Source: Ruegeria denitrificans | Lineage (GTDB): Bacteria > Pseudomonadota > Alphaproteobacteria > Rhodobacterales > Rhodobacteraceae | Direction of reading: 5' to 3' | Assembly: GCF_001458295.1 (NCBI RefSeq) | Contig: NZ_CYUD01000007.1 | Location: forward strand, 1 to 64,000 | DNA length: 64,000 bases | Shown: piece by piece, positions 63,749 through 64,000 of the stretch | Layout of the letters: every line of letters begins with the position of its first letter | Numbering within the stretch: the first letter of the stretch is position 1 | Notes under the pieces: model-generated | Told to the model about the DNA's origin: nothing | Database searches by the model: none | Seen by the model: the letters and a program-made list of their open reading frames with translations, nothing else | Program-made: the position numbers and the translations under genes

Positions 63749-64000
63749 ATGAGTTTGACGTCAGATCAGATGGAATTGCGCGAAGACGACATTCGCAAAC
63801 ATTATCCGGCAGCGACTGCTTTGCTAAATGGTTTCGAGCACGCGCCGCGGATTGCAAAGCCGGTGGAGACGTCGACGGAACGGTCGCCGGGGGTGTCGAC
63901 CGGACGGAGGTTTCGGTCCACCACGCCGGGTTTGGTGACACGGCGCACAGTGCGCGCAGACGGGGTGCATTTGGTCGAACGGATCGAGGCCTCGGATGAT
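63749..64000 (+). CDS. Hypothetical protein, N-terminal part (runs off the window)
   Basis: An open frame from ATG 63749, with GAGGAAGA upstream, continues without a stop to the end of the window (84 codons). The visible sequence starts MSLTSDQMELREDDIRKHYP and becomes rich in Thr, Arg and Gly, ending with VRADGVHLVERIEASDD. I cannot assign a family. It follows the 372-residue gene after the REP-like repeat and is probably part of the same operon. Confidence 0.6.
   Translation, partial: MSLTSDQMELREDDIRKHYPAATALLNGFEHAPRIAKPVETSTERSPGVSTGRRFRSTTPGLVTRRTVRADGVHLVERIEASDD

Noticed and set aside
1..64000. CRISPR arrays, insertion sequences and prophage genes
   Set aside because: No regularly spaced repeats, transposase motifs, integrase or phage structural genes were found.

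Overview
The window looks like a chromosomal segment of a marine alphaproteobacterium of the Rhodobacterales (Roseobacter group). The basis is the GC-rich coding style, the product types (glycolate oxidase GlcDEF, ALDH7-type lysine catabolism, a DUF5928-type glycosyltransferase, a CBU_0592-type membrane protein) and gene neighbourhoods such as sseA-aminotransferase-amtB-glnK and leuD-leuC. The genus cannot be fixed from sequence alone. I saw no tRNA, rRNA, CRISPR array, transposase or integrase.

Layout. Positions 1-4268 are visibly AT-richer than the rest and hold a sulfotransferase and a two-domain glycosyltransferase, probably a transferred surface-polysaccharide segment. A phosphatase, manC and ugd (4269-7890) continue the sugar-nucleotide theme. 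A cytosine deaminase pseudogene (8170-9385) precedes a five-gene peptide-type ABC importer (9609-16579) with two tandem solute-binding proteins.

The most unusual part is 16696-24762. A 1087-residue SAM/class III cyclase/ATPase/TPR protein is followed by a membrane protein with the topology and signature motifs of a pentameric ligand-gated ion channel. Convergent with these is a 1208-residue fusion that joins a cyclic-nucleotide-binding-like barrel, a phytochelatin synthase domain with intact triad, a degenerate second copy of it, a redox-dead glutaredoxin-like fold, an HFCD (PPC-decarboxylase/EpiD-like) flavoprotein, ankyrin repeats and a gamma-glutamylamine-cyclotransferase-like domain. Read as chemistry, this could take glutathione to gamma-Glu-Cys, decarboxylate the C-terminal Cys, then release the thiol amine and 5-oxoproline. 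I regard this as the best candidate for an undescribed system.

The remainder is mostly housekeeping: lysine catabolism (25162-27783), a glycosyltransferase/sulfotransferase pair (27820-30357), a Nudix hydrolase, ilvD with a divergent XRE-cupin regulator and a perfect paired operator (30522-33568), sseA and an aminotransferase, amtB-glnK, a class A PBP, leuB, a peroxiredoxin, a LysR regulator, leuD-hdeD-leuC, an MscS channel, rsfS-rlmH, glcDEF, two tandem trypsin-like proteases, an hsp20 gene behind a textbook RpoH promoter, a second class III cyclase, a succinate-semialdehyde dehydrogenase, and an unrecognised coiled-coil/membrane-protein operon (61221-64000) running off the window.
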